A stretch of DNA of 64,000 nucleotides from Vanrija pseudolonga (Eukaryota > Basidiomycota > Tremellomycetes > Trichosporonales > Trichosporonaceae): the NCBI RefSeq assembly GCF_020906515.1, contig NC_085851.1, forward strand, positions 682,001 to 746,000, read 5' to 3'. The notes beneath the pieces are model-generated. The model was given only the letters and a program-made list of their open reading frames with translations, was not told where the DNA came from and made no database searches. Made by a program: the position numbers and the translations under genes. Shown piece after piece: positions 46,333 through 57,656 of the stretch. How positions within the stretch are numbered: the first letter of the stretch is position 1; each line of letters opens with the position of its first letter.

Positions 46333-48254
46333 CTAAACCCTGTGCTCCTCGTCCTGGTCGGGAATTCGGAACTCGGAGATGGAGCCCGAGTCGAGCGAGT
46401 GGCCGGCCGGGTCGTGCTTCCTGTCCCACTCGTCGATCTTGTCGTTGGGGATGTTGAGGAGCTTGTGCGTGATGGAACCGTCGTCGAGGGTGACGACCGC
46501 CTGGCGGATCTGGTACTTGCCGATCTTTGGGAGGATCTTGGTCCAGACGAGGTAGTAGAGGAAGCAGAGGAAGATGAAGCCCAGACCGGTGAGTGACGAC
46601 GCGGCGTAGAAGAAGTTGAACGACGACGCGTTGATGCCGGCCTTGGGCGGGACCCAGGGCATGATGATGAGGAAGATGTTGGCCAACAGGTAGAAGATGG
46701 CGACGAACGTCCACGAGCGGTACTCTGTCCTGGGGAGGTTGAGGCGTTTGCGGTTGCGGCGCACGAGGAACAGGCCAAACGTCATGAGCGCGAGGAAGAA
46801 CGACGAGGGGTAGTTTTGGAGCGCGGTGACTGCGGCGGTGAGTGGGGGAAACGGCGGCCAACGGTCGACTTACTGAAGTTGAAGGCGTTTCCGGCGGGGG
46901 GGATGAGGATCATGATGATCGACACAAACCAGGTGATGAAGACAGCTCCGCCGGGCGTACCGAAGGGCTTGGTCGTAATGAAGAAGGCAGGCCAAGGAAG
47001 GACGCCCTGGCGACCGATCTCACGGACGACGCGCGAGTGGCCGATGATGACGGCGAGGATGTTGCCAAAGGCGGACAGAATCGGCAGGATGGTGAGTCCC
47101 TTGGCCGCCGTCTTGCCAAACAGGGTCTGGAAGTAGAGCGTCGCCGTGATCTGGTTGGACTTGAGGATGGTGTCCTTGGGGACTGGTGGGTGAGCTGACG
47201 TCCCAATTCCGATGACTCACGAGCAGCAAAGTAGGCAATGTTGACGAAGAAGTAGAGGACAAACACGACGCTGACGGCCGTGTTGGCGGTACGCTTGATC
47301 GTCTGGATGGGGTTCTTGACCTCGTTGGCGAGGTTGAACGAGTTGTTGAAGCCACCGTACGAGAAGATGATGGACACGAGCGCGTTGGACAGGTTGTAGC
47401 CGTCCTTGGAGGTGCCCTCGAACGAGTTGTGGAAGTTGTGCTTGGGGTCCTTGACCTTGTCGGGGAACGCACCGCCCAGCACGGCGAAGCCTGAGAAGGT
47501 GATGAACAGCAGCGTGGCAACCTTGATCACGCCGAGGATGTTGACGAGGGCCATGGACACGCGGTTGGACAGGAGGATGATGACGCACACGAGCGTCAGG
47601 GAGGCAATGGCCACACCCTTGACCTCCCAGTCCTTGCCCGAGCGGTTGGTCAGGCGGAAGATGTACTGCGCGACGACGAAGCCGTTCGACGACGAGAAGG
47701 ACAGCACGACCGTCTGGAACGCGAACGCGATCGGGAAGAAGTACTTGGGCTTGGGGTACGCCTGCTCGAGGTAGACGACCTCGGCGCCCGAGCGCGACGG
47801 GAAGTAGGACGCAAACTCGAGGTAGACCGAGATGCCTGCCAGCGAGATAAGCAGGCCGATCACCCAGTAGATGAGGGCGAGACCGACGGATCCGGTGCCC
47901 TTGAGGATGTTGGCAGCTGCAGAGTCAGCGTGTGCCATGACACCACGCTCCGCCCTACTCACGGGTACTGAAGATACCGGTGCCGATCAGCATCGAGATG
48001 TTGAGGAAGAGCGTCGTCCACCAGCCGACATTGTAGCCGAGGGGGTTCTCCTTCTCGACGGGCGCGCCGTGCGCCTCCTGGTACGTCGCCTGGGCGCCGT
48101 TCCCGCCCTGCTCGCCGACGTACTGCAGCCCGCCCTTCTCGACAAACTCGCGCTTGCCATTGTTGTTGGTGAGGACGGGTGCCTGGGCGAGCTCGTCGGC
48201 GACGCCGCCGCTGCCAAAGTCCTCCTTGGACTTTTCACTTGATGCGCGGCCCAT
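46333..48254 (-). CDS. LAT/MUP1-like amino acid permease (copy 2)
   Basis: Paralogue of the permease at 26723-28841, on the opposite strand. The start MGRASSEKSK (48254) is followed by QYVGEQGGNGAQATYQEAHG, shared with copy 1, then TM1 with SMLIGTGIFSTP. Conserved parts are EFASYFPSRSGAEVVYLEQA, ILPILSAFGNI and the tail LNIPNDKIDEWDRKHDPAGH. Introns follow FST, then YFAA, and lie before the VTALQNYPSSFF segment; there are fewer than in copy 1, and the TM1 microexon is absent. It most likely imports a neutral amino acid. The substrate is inference. Confidence 0.9.
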
Positions 48255-50120
48255 TGTGTGTGTCGGAGACGTGAGTACGGAGCCGAAAAGTCATTCGGTG
48301 CGTCTTATAGCAGCTCAGCTCAGCTCAGCCCAGCACTGCCTGCTTGCGTGCGTGCGTGCGTCGGTCGCCCCGCCGACTACCGCTCCTTGCCTTGCCCCAC
48401 CCCACCCATCAGGCTGGCCGAGGCAATTGCCCATGCTGCTGGAGTAGCGCGAGATGGCAGATCGAGCACGCCAAGCCCGCAGCACTATTCTTAGGCCTGC
48501 ACGTAAGCGAAACAGCCTGGGCGGGCGGGCACGGCGAGCGGCGAGCGAGCGGCAAGGGAGATGTCGATGGCGATGTCGAGCTGATGGCGACAGCGGGGGT
48601 GCGCGATGGCGATGGCGTCGGCGCAGTGGGGTGGGGTGGGGTTGTCACCGCCAACCGTGCTGCTTACCGTGCAGTGCATTACTGTTGGATTAACCCCCTT
48701 ACCCTGTACTGGATTGTCACGGCCCTAATGCTGCATTAGATGATGGTCAGTGTCGAGTGGAAACCAAAGATGAGACGACGACATGTGTAAGAGCAACAAT
48801 CACCCAAACATAGGGTCAATGGCGTGACATTGACGCGATGCAAGTCGCCGCCAGCCACGCCGCAAGTCAAAAGACAGTCGAGGCACGCCGGCTGACTTCG
48901 GCATTGAGGCTGTATGGCGTCTGCCTCCATATTTGCCCATCAACACTCTGTTCGCGAGCTGCATGCATGCGAGATTTTCGCTTTGCAGTGCCGCCCCCTT
49001 GATGCGTAACGGATCGACAACTGCTGTCGTGACAGCATCAGTCTCGGCGTCTGGGTCTGGGTCGTCTGGGTCGGGCCATCTGCCATCCATCTGGCACGCA
49101 CGCGTCGAGTTCCCCGCCAGCCGGCGGCATTGTTCGGCCGCGCCGAGACATTCCACAGGCTGGCGTCGAGAGTGGACGAGAATGGCACGTGCAGGTCTTG
49201 GCACTGCTGGTGACCGAGCCATGCCTACATACGCAGACGATACGCTCGGGCAAAACGACTGGCTGGCTGGCGGTGGCCGAGCGGAAGCGCCCCCGACCAA
49301 CGAACCCACACGGCCTTGTCCGATATCGCCTCCCCCGCGTCCATTTGTATTGCTTGCGTCGCGATCGCCACGCATGAGGTGACAATGTGCACCTCCTCCT
49401 GCTGCGGTGGCGCCGGGCAGGCGTATCGGGAGGCGTTCTCGTCAGGAGCACCGTGTCAGCGTGCCGGGCATGCCGACAGGCAGACGCAATGGCTTGTCAG
49501 AGGCGCACAGTCACCCTCCGCCACCACTTCGCTTGCCTCGTCGTGCCTGGAGATGTTGGTGATGGTGAGGAGATGTGGCTCTTTGATGTCGTCGCGAGCT
49601 ATTACGCTCTGCCTTCTCTGCGCAGCACCTTGCTTCCGCGATGCCGTGTCAGACGACCACGGCCTCTGCCTGGGCCGCGCTAGCGGCCGAGGTACCGCCG
49701 GTTCGGCAACGTCGTCGCGTCTAGCGCGCAGCACGCCACGCCGACCTCCGAGCACGCAGCAGAGGCCGCTCGGAGGTGTTTGCAAGCTGGCCGGCGGCTA
49801 TGGCGAACAAAGGACATAACGTACAACAGGTCATAAAGTCACGCTACAGCTCGACTCACGGGCCTACACGGGCCTGGCCTGGCGTTGAGTCGCCAGGCCA
49901 TATCGATCTACCTGGCCTCATGCTCTGGCGCCAGATGTGCCTTGGGGATGACCTCTGTAAGCTAACGGAGCTCATTGGACAGCATGGACAGAAGTTTCGG
50001 TGTTGAGGTGGAGTTGGACGGTAGCAGCCACAACAAGAGACCATATGCTGCTGCTGCAGCAGCAGCAGCAACTCGGAGCCGTTTGCAAGCCGCCCACCGG
50101 CCGGTACGCTCAGCTCGGGC
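48255..50120. other. Intergenic region between permease 2 and the Zn2Cys6 factor
   Basis: About 1.9 kb. Contains CTCAG repeats (GCTCAGCTCAGCTCAG near 48312) upstream of the permease and a CTG/CAG run at 50048-50071. No supported gene or RNA. Confidence 0.5.
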
Positions 50121-52239
50121 CTACCCGGGCCCCGTGAGGTCGCGCAGCTCTGGGCTCGGCATGCGGCTCTCGAGCACAGACGACAGGTTTTGCGGAATGA
50201 GTTGGACAAAGTTGATCTGCGAGAACTGCGTGCGCGCGCGTCAGCGGGCCCGTGTCGTGGCGCTGAGCTGCTTACCAAGGTCCACCAGTCCTGGATCGTG
50301 CTGATCCAATCCAGGCCCATGTCGGGTATCCGGAGCAGGGCGACGACTATCCGCGTAAGCTTGCCCCGGATACTCTCGCCGTTGGCGGCGAGGTCGTCGA
50401 GCGGGATGCTCGCGAGCATGTCGTACATGTGCCGCGCGAGATCCGTGCGCGCCGTCGTCTCAGCCTCGCTAATGGGACCAAGCATGCCATCGTAGTCGAA
50501 CTGGCGTCAGCTGGAGCGGCGCAGTTCCCACCTCCTCACCAGAGCAAACCGAACTGAAGCCTCGGTGATGATAAAGTTGGCGCGCTGCATTCCCCACACG
50601 GCGCGCGCGGTGTCATCATCCCCGTCGTACGTCCCCTCGAGGAGCTGCGACGGCACACTGTGACGGATAACGTCGACGTCGGCGCGGGCATTCTGCACCC
50701 ACTCACGCTCGGCCTCGGTTTCGGCTGGTTCGAGAACCCGTCCGTGCCGCTGGCGCAAGGTCAACCGCCGGTGCCGCACGATGCACTGTGATAAGATCGG
50801 CCAAAGCTGCACGACGCAGACAAAACCAGTCATGTAGCTCATCTTCCCCGCCGGCTGGGGAAACGACCCGGCAGAAGTGATCAACTCGTCGTCGACCGTC
50901 AAGGGCAGCGGCGGTAGCCCCTCATAGTCGGCGTTGATGTGGATCGCGTCGCCCGCAGCCGATTCGGTGATGTCGACGGCGTAGACGTGCCAGAAGACAC
51001 GATGGCGCTGCTCGCGCTCTATCGTGTCCGTGCCGTCCGCGGCCGCGTCCTGGAGCCGCATGATATGGCTGAGCTGACACGCTTCAGCGAGCAGCGCAGC
51101 GGCGCGGTGCCCCTGTCCCATGGACTGCGCGCAAAAGTACCCCGTCATGAGGGTGCCGATCTGGTACAGGTTGACGGCGCGGTAGCTCCTGTCCAAGAGC
51201 GCCATGCTCGCGCGGTGGCACCGGCGCTGGAGGCGTTCGAGCTGGTCGCGCGAGTAGTGCGTTTCCGTGCGGCTGAGGGGCGACTGGCCGATGGTGTAGG
51301 ACACTGGTGTCAGTCACAGTCACGACGTCGTGATACTCACCAACGCCCAGGATAAACGCCCGCAGGTCGCGGTCGCGCCGGTCCTCGCGCATCGTGATCG
51401 CCTGGGAGAAGCTCGGCTTGTGCACGAGCGGGCAGAGCGAGTGCGAGTATCGCAGCCAGAGGGTGATGAAGAAGTTGACCGTCTCCCAGGGTGCCACGTC
51501 CTCGATCTGCGTCGTGCCCGAGAACGGCACCGCGGCAGCGGCGACGATGGACGTGCGCGCGAGGGGAGAGGTGGCGGGCACGCTGCCGCTGCCGCGCCCG
51601 ACGCCGCGCTCGAACACATCAATGAGGTCGGTGAACGAGTCGGGCGTCGGGCCGGCCTGCGCGACAGGGATGGCGGGGCCGAGGAAGACGGGCGCAGGGG
51701 GCGCGATCCACGACGGGGTGGAGATGAGCGCGAAGGAAGGTGACCAGGGCGGTGGGGTGGGCGCGGCGGCATTGGCATCCGCGCTGGTGTCCTCACCACC
51801 GCCCGGCGAAGCCGAGACCGACGCCGACGCCGCGGCCGACTCTGCGGCGCGCGACCGCCGCCCGGCCTTCTTGTACCCCTTGAGAAAGGTGCACTCGGCG
51901 GTGGAGCGCGCACAGGCGGTACACGGCGCGGTGGGCGAGTCGCCGGGGGAAGGGATGCAGCGGGTCTGGCGTGTCAGCTGGATTCATGGGACACCACAAA
52001 GGTCGACTACCTCTCACCACCGAACGCGTTGCTATGCTTCAGTAGAGACCTGCGCTGCACGGCGGTCTCCGCCCCCGACGCCGAGGAACTTTGCCCCGCT
52101 CCGCAACCTTCCCCACTGTTCACCTTCGGGTTCGGCACTCAATCAGGCCTGTGCGTGCCCCGCCAACCCACGCTACTACAGCGCTCCGGACGATACTCAC
52201 CTTGCGCGACCGACAGCGGTCACAAGTCCTGTAAGGCAT
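50121..52239 (-). CDS. Fungal Zn2Cys6 transcription factor
   Basis: DNA-binding regulator. The zinc cluster CDRCRSRKTRC...CTACARSTAEC has spacing 2-6-11-2-6 and is split by an intron of 235 nt (51966-52200) after RSRK, longer than nearly all others here. A basic linker (KGYKKAGRRSR) and a Pro/Ala-rich stretch follow. The fungal-specific TF domain then runs through FFITLWLRYSHSLCPLVHKPSF, RASMALLDRSYRAVNLYQIG and EREQRHRVFWHVYAVDITES. Further introns come after LGV, after VRFAL and after DWWTL; the last exon ends in LRDLTGPG. Targets are unknown; the isochorismatase-like hydrolase beside it is a candidate. Confidence 0.88.
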
Positions 52240-52675
52240 CGTCGATAGGGCGGCGAGGAGTCGGAGGGTGCGACGGGGCAAAGGTGAGAAGTTCGGAGGA
52301 GGGCAGGCGAGATGCGGCGGTGCAACAAGTCGCCGTTCAGTCGGACGCGCGAGCACAGGTTGCCTCCCTCGCCGCTTGTCGACCCGCGTCTCGGCGAGGA
52401 CGACGTCAGAGTGCCGGCCGCGTCGTTCAAGTTGAGACGAGCAAGTGAGATGGGTGGTGCTGGGTTAGAGCGGGCTGGTCGAGTTGAAAACAGCCGGAGA
52501 CAAAGGTCCGTAACGGCGTCGTTTCGGCGGTTTAAACGTCCGTCGGTCGCCGTCGCCAAGCACCAACTCGGCGACGAGCCCGCGTGCCTCTCGGCGAGTC
52601 ACCAGCGCCGCTACCGCTCAGCGAGCAACCAGCGCTCGACGACAGCTACATACACATGCATCGACGCACACGCTA
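52240..52675. other. Promoter region of the Zn2Cys6 gene
   Basis: 436 bp between the transcription factor start and the stop of the next gene. No clear TATA box. The ORFs across it are Arg-rich and unsupported. Confidence 0.4.
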
Positions 52676-53227
52676 CTACACAAACTCGACCTCGGCGGCG
52701 TTCACGACCGCGGCCTTGCGCCCCGGCGCGCGCTGGCCCGCCCAATACATGTTGGTGTGCGCGACGACGCGGTTCGGCGTCGGCGCGCCATACTGGCTCA
52801 GGTCGTCGGTCGTGTGCGCGTCGCCGACGAGGGTGACATTAAACCCGCGCGTGAGGGCCGAGTGGATCGTCGAGCGCACGCAGAAGTCGGTCTGCGCGCC
52901 GCACACGACCAGCGTGCGCACGTCGCGCTCGTCGAGGCGCGCTTCGAGGTCCGTGTCCTCGAACGCGTCGCCGTAGCTCTTGAAGATGTGCGCTTCGCCA
53001 TCGCGCGGAGAAAGCTCGGGCACGATCTGCCAGCCTGCGCTGTCGCGTTCGAGCCCTTCCTCGCTGTGCTGGACCCACACGACGGGCGCGCCGGCTGCCC
53101 GCGCGCGCGCCAGCGCGACGTTGATGTTCGCGATCGTCTCGTCCCGCTCATAGGCCTCGGCGACGACGTTGACCTGCACGTCGATGACCAGGAGCGCGGT
53201 GTACGGCTTGTGGATGGCTGTGGGCAT
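52676..53227 (-). CDS. Isochorismatase-like cysteine hydrolase
   Basis: 183 residues, single exon, full length for the family. The catalytic triad is visible: Asp in LLVIDVQVNVV, Lys in HIFKSYGDAFEDT and Cys in CGAQTDFCVRSTIHSALTRGF. Such proteins hydrolyse isochorismate, nicotinamide or amides such as biuret; the reaction cannot be fixed here. The ATG at 53227 is chosen because family similarity starts at once; the frame is open further upstream. A TATA-like ATATAATA lies about 110 nt before it. No signal peptide. Confidence 0.9.
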   Translation of the reverse strand: MPTAIHKPYTALLVIDVQVNVVAEAYERDETIANINVALARARAAGAPVVWVQHSEEGLERDSAGWQIVPELSPRDGEAHIFKSYGDAFEDTDLEARLDERDVRTLVVCGAQTDFCVRSTIHSALTRGFNVTLVGDAHTTDDLSQYGAPTPNRVVAHTNMYWAGQRAPGRKAAVVNAAEVEFV

Positions 53228-53628
53228 GGCGGGGGGCGGTTGACGGGGGCGAGTAATGAGCGTAGGTCGTGCAGTGGGTGCTAGGGTTGTCGACGATGCG
53301 GGGGTCTGCTCGTGCGACATTGCGGAGACCCGGGGGGTATTATATCGCTGCGGCGCTAGAGCTCCCCGCGTGATTCCGGCGTTGCGTCGCCGAGTCGGTC
53401 GTGGAGGCCGTGGTGGAAGAAGAACGGTGGGCGGTGATGATCTGCTCGGCGATGGGTGCCGTGGTGGATCATGATGGAAATTGGTGCCCCGGGTTTTATA
53501 CCGGCCAGGGCGGGCAGCACAGTCACGTCGCGTCAACCTTATCGAGGCGCGGCGCGACATGGCCGCGTGCCAAGTGGCATGTGGCGAGCTGACAACGAGT
53601 GGCCTCAATGCCTTGAATGCATGTAGCG
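53228..53628. other. Intergenic region between isochorismatase-like gene and APP1
   Basis: About 400 bp. ATATAATA on the minus strand at 53338-53345 is the likely TATA box of the isochorismatase-like gene. Nothing else recognised. Confidence 0.45.
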
Positions 53629-55771
53629 CTACACCGCCCCCCGTGCCAGCTCCCTAGCCAAGCTCTCCACCTCGTCAACGTCCCGGAACACGACCAGCCT
53701 CACCCCCTCGGGCAAGCTACCCCGCGCCTTGTCCACGCGCGCCTCCCATGCCTCGGCCTGCCGGCGCAGCTTGTCCTGCTCTGCGCTGAGGCCTTGTAGC
53801 TCGGCAACCGTCTTGCGCATCTCGTCGGCGGTGCGGCCGGACGTCGAGGCGACCGAAAGGGCGTACGCGGGGGGTGCTGATGCGGGCGGCGTCGTCGCCT
53901 GCGCGTCCGAGGCTGTAGCCGACGCCGACGCCTTGTCGCCTGCACGCGCGGCGCGTCCTGCTGGAGCAGTACCCGCCTCGATCGGGTCGTCGTCGTCTTC
54001 GTCATCGGCGTCGCCAAACGCCCCCGGCATGGCGCGTGTCTCGCCCCCATCCCCGTCCCCTTCCCCCCCATCCACACCCTCGCCCTCGCCCTCAAGCGAC
54101 GCCCTCGCCACCCGGCCAGTAGTAACGTCCCGAATGAAGATGCCCAGCACCTGCCCCGGCCGCTCGCCCGCAACCCGGACATACGTCTCCATGTCCTGCT
54201 CGCCGCTGTCCCCGAACAGCAGGTATTTGGCGCCCGCGAACGCGTCGAGCACGCGCAGGATGCCGGGCCGTTTCCGTTGGCCGGGGCCTTCGAAGAGGGA
54301 CGAGACGATCGAGCGGCCGTCGTAGAGTTTGAGCTGGGCGCGGCGTTAGCCGCGCGACACAGAAAGAAGGGAGGGGGCGTACCGTTAGGGTGTAGTACGG
54401 TGGAAAGTTGTTGGTCGCCATGAAGTCTTTGATCACTGGCCCGAGCTCGAACGGCGAGTTGGACTGGGCGTGAGTCTACGCCGACGTGCGCAGGCGACAC
54501 CGCCGTACTCACCACAATGTCCACGCCGCTCACGCCCGCGGCTTCAAGCTCGCCGAACAGCCCCGCGGCGCCACACACCGCCAACTCGTCGTTCGCGCGG
54601 CAAAACACATTCCGAAACACCTCGCGCACGCCGCCCAAGATGTCGGAATGCTTGATCGTGTCGTCTAGGTCGGTCAGGATCCGCACGCCGTCAGCGGGCG
54701 CGATGCGCATGAGCACGCTCGCCTCGATCGGCGCGAGGCTCGCGGGGTGAGCATGGCTCTCATGTACTCTCGGCACGAGCGCGGCGCGCACGCCGACACC
54801 GTAGCCCAGCTCGACGGACGGACAGGCGGCGACGAGCTCGTCCCACGGCACCTCAAACGTGTGCCGGAACAGCCCGCCGCTGTCTGTCGCGCTAGACCAC
54901 TGCGCGACCGGCTCCCCCCAGTCGTCCGCGGGCAGCGGGAACACAAACAGACTGAGCGTCAGCGGCCGGCGGGCCACGATGCCGGCGAAGAACGGGCGTA
55001 GTCGCTCGTCTAGCAGCGCGTGCGCGACGCGCAGGTGCTCCGGGTCGGAGAGCACGTCGTCGGTGCTCTCCCCCGCTGTGTCGAGCGCAGGCGGCGCAGC
55101 GGCCTCCGGATGGCCCGCGGCGCTGAGCACCTGGTCGACGGTGCTGCTCGTTCCCTGCCGCCCAGGGAGCGGCGCGACGCTCGGGGTCGGCCCGGGGGTG
55201 CTCGCGCCAGACTTGGGGGTCGCGCTGCCGCTCTTACTGCGGGGCAGGTCGGCGAAGCCTGCCGCGTCAGCTTGCTCCAGCCGTACAACCTACGCTTCGC
55301 GATGCCGACCAGCGCGCGCTGCGTCCGCGTCGCGCGCTCCGGCAGCCCGAATTCCGTCGCGACGCCGAGCACGTCGACTGCGAGGTCGAACCCCCCGCCG
55401 TCGCGCGCACGCGCAACTGCCCACCCGGGGACGAGGTGGACCTCGTCCTCGCCGTCTGGCGCGGGCTCGTTCGCGCGCCACTCGTGCCACACCGCGGCGC
55501 GTTCCTCTGCCGTCCCGCTTGCTGCGATCAACGCGCCGACGGCGACAGTCTCTGCTGCTGAGGTGACGTAGGACGTCGCGGTGGTGAGGAGGGACGGGGA
55601 GGGGTGCGGCGCCGCGGCGCGCTTGCGCTTGCCCGAGCGCGCTTGCTCCTGCTCCGGACTGGTGGTGGCGTCGCTGCTGCTACTGCTGGATGCGGACGGC
55701 GGCATGGATGATGTGGGGAGCGTCAAGAACGTTGCTGCGACGATGAGGCCGACTTGGAGCCGTGAGAGCAT
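53629..55771 (-). CDS. APP1: APP1-like phosphatidate phosphatase (DUF2183)
   Basis: Dephosphorylates phosphatidate to diacylglycerol; the yeast enzyme acts at actin patches. The catalytic DxDxT is in RILTDLDDTIKHSDILGG, followed by VFRNVF, NNFPPYYTLT and the C-terminal phosphatase block KYLLFGDSGEQDMETY and GIFIRD. A 35-nt intron after VGIAKR joins the N-terminal part to FADLPRSKSGS; further short introns follow VDIV and YYTLT. The C-terminus has an acidic, Ala/Ser-rich spacer and a coiled-coil-like end (AELQGLSAEQDKLRRQAEAW). Residues 1-22 (MLSRLQVGLIVAATFLTLP) are hydrophobic, like a signal or anchor sequence, which is unusual for yeast App1. The frame extends upstream to 55828 but from a non-ATG codon. 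Confidence 0.88.
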
Positions 55772-56372
55772 TGGATGTGCGATGGATGCCAAGCAAGTCG
55801 AGGCGAGTCGTCGTGTCAACAACAACAAGTCGGCATCGCGCCGTGCACGTTATACGGCCCGCGCTAGAGTCGAGTTTGCTCGTCGATAGTGCATGCAACG
55901 ACCCCACCTCGCACCGGCCGCTCATCTCACCGCGTCATCGCCATCGCTATCGCCGTCGCGGCGTCAGGGCTCGGCGCCGCGCCGCGCATGGCGGCGGCGG
56001 ATCGACACTGGCGCGGAGATGGACACGGCGTCCGTGCGGCATCGGCATTGCGCGGCCATCGCACGAGCCGGTGCATTGTCGTCCTCGCCCATATGGCTTC
56101 ATGTCCTCTCGCATGCTCGCGCTCGCTTCAGCGCTTGCACGTCCTGCCGGCATGCTCATTTCTTGCCAGGCTGTGCACTTATTAGTTGCTCGCTTGAGCT
56201 CGCGAGGTATTTCTGGCACGGGACGAAGAGGATGACGTCGTGCCGGCACGCACACAAACTCGGCAGCAGCGACATCGAGGCGAAGTGACCCCTCCGATCC
56301 GGAGTGCTGCTGAGGTATATGTATAGCGGCGCGTAGCGACCGACTGGCTTTGGATACTAACCTCTAACCAAC
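55772..56372. promoter_or_regulatory. Divergent promoter between APP1 and the FAD monooxygenase
   Basis: About 600 bp. TATATGTATA at 56316-56325 lies about 50 nt before the monooxygenase start. The APP1 side has no clear TATA. ORFs inside are unsupported. Confidence 0.5.
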
Positions 56373-57656
56373 ATGTCTACAACAACAGCAACATCCACTA
56401 CAGCGGCGGCGGCCACCGCGGCCCCGGCCCCAACCACCTCGCTCAACGTCCTCATCATCGGCTCAGGCATCGCAGGCCCCGTGCTGGCCATGACGCTCCT
56501 CCGCCTCGGGCACACCGTCACCATCTATGAGCGCGGCGTGTCCGGCGGCGACAGCTACCGCGGCGCCTGGATCACGTTCCAGGCGAACGGGATGGACGCG
56601 TTGCGTGCGATCGACGCGAGCGGCACGATCGAGGAGATAGGCTACGTCCTCGACACGATCAGCTTCGTCAACGGCGCTGGCAAGTCGCTCGGCGCGATGC
56701 CGATGGCTGCGCCGCGCGAGGACGGGACAAAGTCGCGTATCATGCGCCGGAGCGACCTGTTCGTCGCGCTCGCCCGCGAGGCGGCGAGCCGCGGCGCGAG
56801 GGTCGAGTATGAGAAGGAGCTCGTTGACGCCACTACGCTGCCCGATGGGCGGGTCAAGGCTGTCTTCAAGGACGGCACGAGCGCGATAGGCGACCTGCTG
56901 GTCGGCGCCGACGGCATCCACTCGCGCGTGCGGACGCTTATCGACCCCGACGCGCAGAAGCCACGCTACGTCCCCGTTCTCAACACGGGCGGGTACATCC
57001 CGAACTTCCCCCTCCACACGGCGCCGGAGACAATGACGATGCAGTTCGGCACGCGGTGTTTCTTCGGGTGGTGCGCTACGCCCGACGGCGGGGCAGTGTG
57101 GTTCGCCAACCCGCCCTTGGCGGACGAGCCGGCGCGGGGTATCCTCTCCTCGAAGAGCGACGCGGACTGGCGCGCGTGGCTGCACGAGCTGCACGACGGC
57201 GACGCCGGCCCCGCCGGCGCGCTGATCGACGCCGCTGTCGGCCCTCTCTCCGGGTGGGCGACGTACGACCTGCCTGCGGTACGCAAGTGGCATAACGGCG
57301 CCATGGTGATCATCGGGGACGCGGCGCACGCGACGAGCCCCAGCTCCGGGCAAGGCGCGAGCATGGCGATCGAGGACGCCGTGATACTCGGCAAGTGTCT
57401 GCGCGATTGTCCGAGCACGCGCTCCGCCCTCGACACGTTCGTTAGCCTGCGCAAGGAGCGCGTGGAGAAGATTGTGGCCTACGGCGCGCGCAGCGCAAAC
57501 TCCAAGGCTGCTGGCCCGGTCGCGCGCGTCTTCCGCGACTTGCTCTTGCCGTGGGTGTTCTGGTATGCGGCCCGCGATGGGGGTAAAGGGATGCAGTGGC
57601 TCCAGGGCTACCATATCGACTGGGACGACAAGGTCGTGCCGGTCGAGTCGGGGTGA
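56373..57656 (+). CDS. FAD-dependent aromatic-type monooxygenase (PHBH fold)
   Basis: 427 residues, no intron. FAD-binding GSGIAGP is at about residue 35 with an acidic beta-2 end (IYERG). The DG motif is GADGIHSRVR, and the GD motif is IGDAAHATSPSSGQGASMAIEDA. These three define the p-hydroxybenzoate hydroxylase class (salicylate hydroxylase, kynurenine monooxygenase and many secondary-metabolism enzymes). The first 25 residues are Thr/Ala-rich and probably disordered. No membrane anchor is clear, though LLLPWVFWYAARDG near the end is hydrophobic. The substrate is unknown. Confidence 0.92.
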   Translation: MSTTTATSTTAAAATAAPAPTTSLNVLIIGSGIAGPVLAMTLLRLGHTVTIYERGVSGGDSYRGAWITFQANGMDALRAIDASGTIEEIGYVLDTISFVNGAGKSLGAMPMAAPREDGTKSRIMRRSDLFVALAREAASRGARVEYEKELVDATTLPDGRVKAVFKDGTSAIGDLLVGADGIHSRVRTLIDPDAQKPRYVPVLNTGGYIPNFPLHTAPETMTMQFGTRCFFGWCATPDGGAVWFANPPLADEPARGILSSKSDADWRAWLHELHDGDAGPAGALIDAAVGPLSGWATYDLPAVRKWHNGAMVIIGDAAHATSPSSGQGASMAIEDAVILGKCLRDCPSTRSALDTFVSLRKERVEKIVAYGARSANSKAAGPVARVFRDLLLPWVFWYAARDGGKGMQWLQGYHIDWDDKVVPVESG

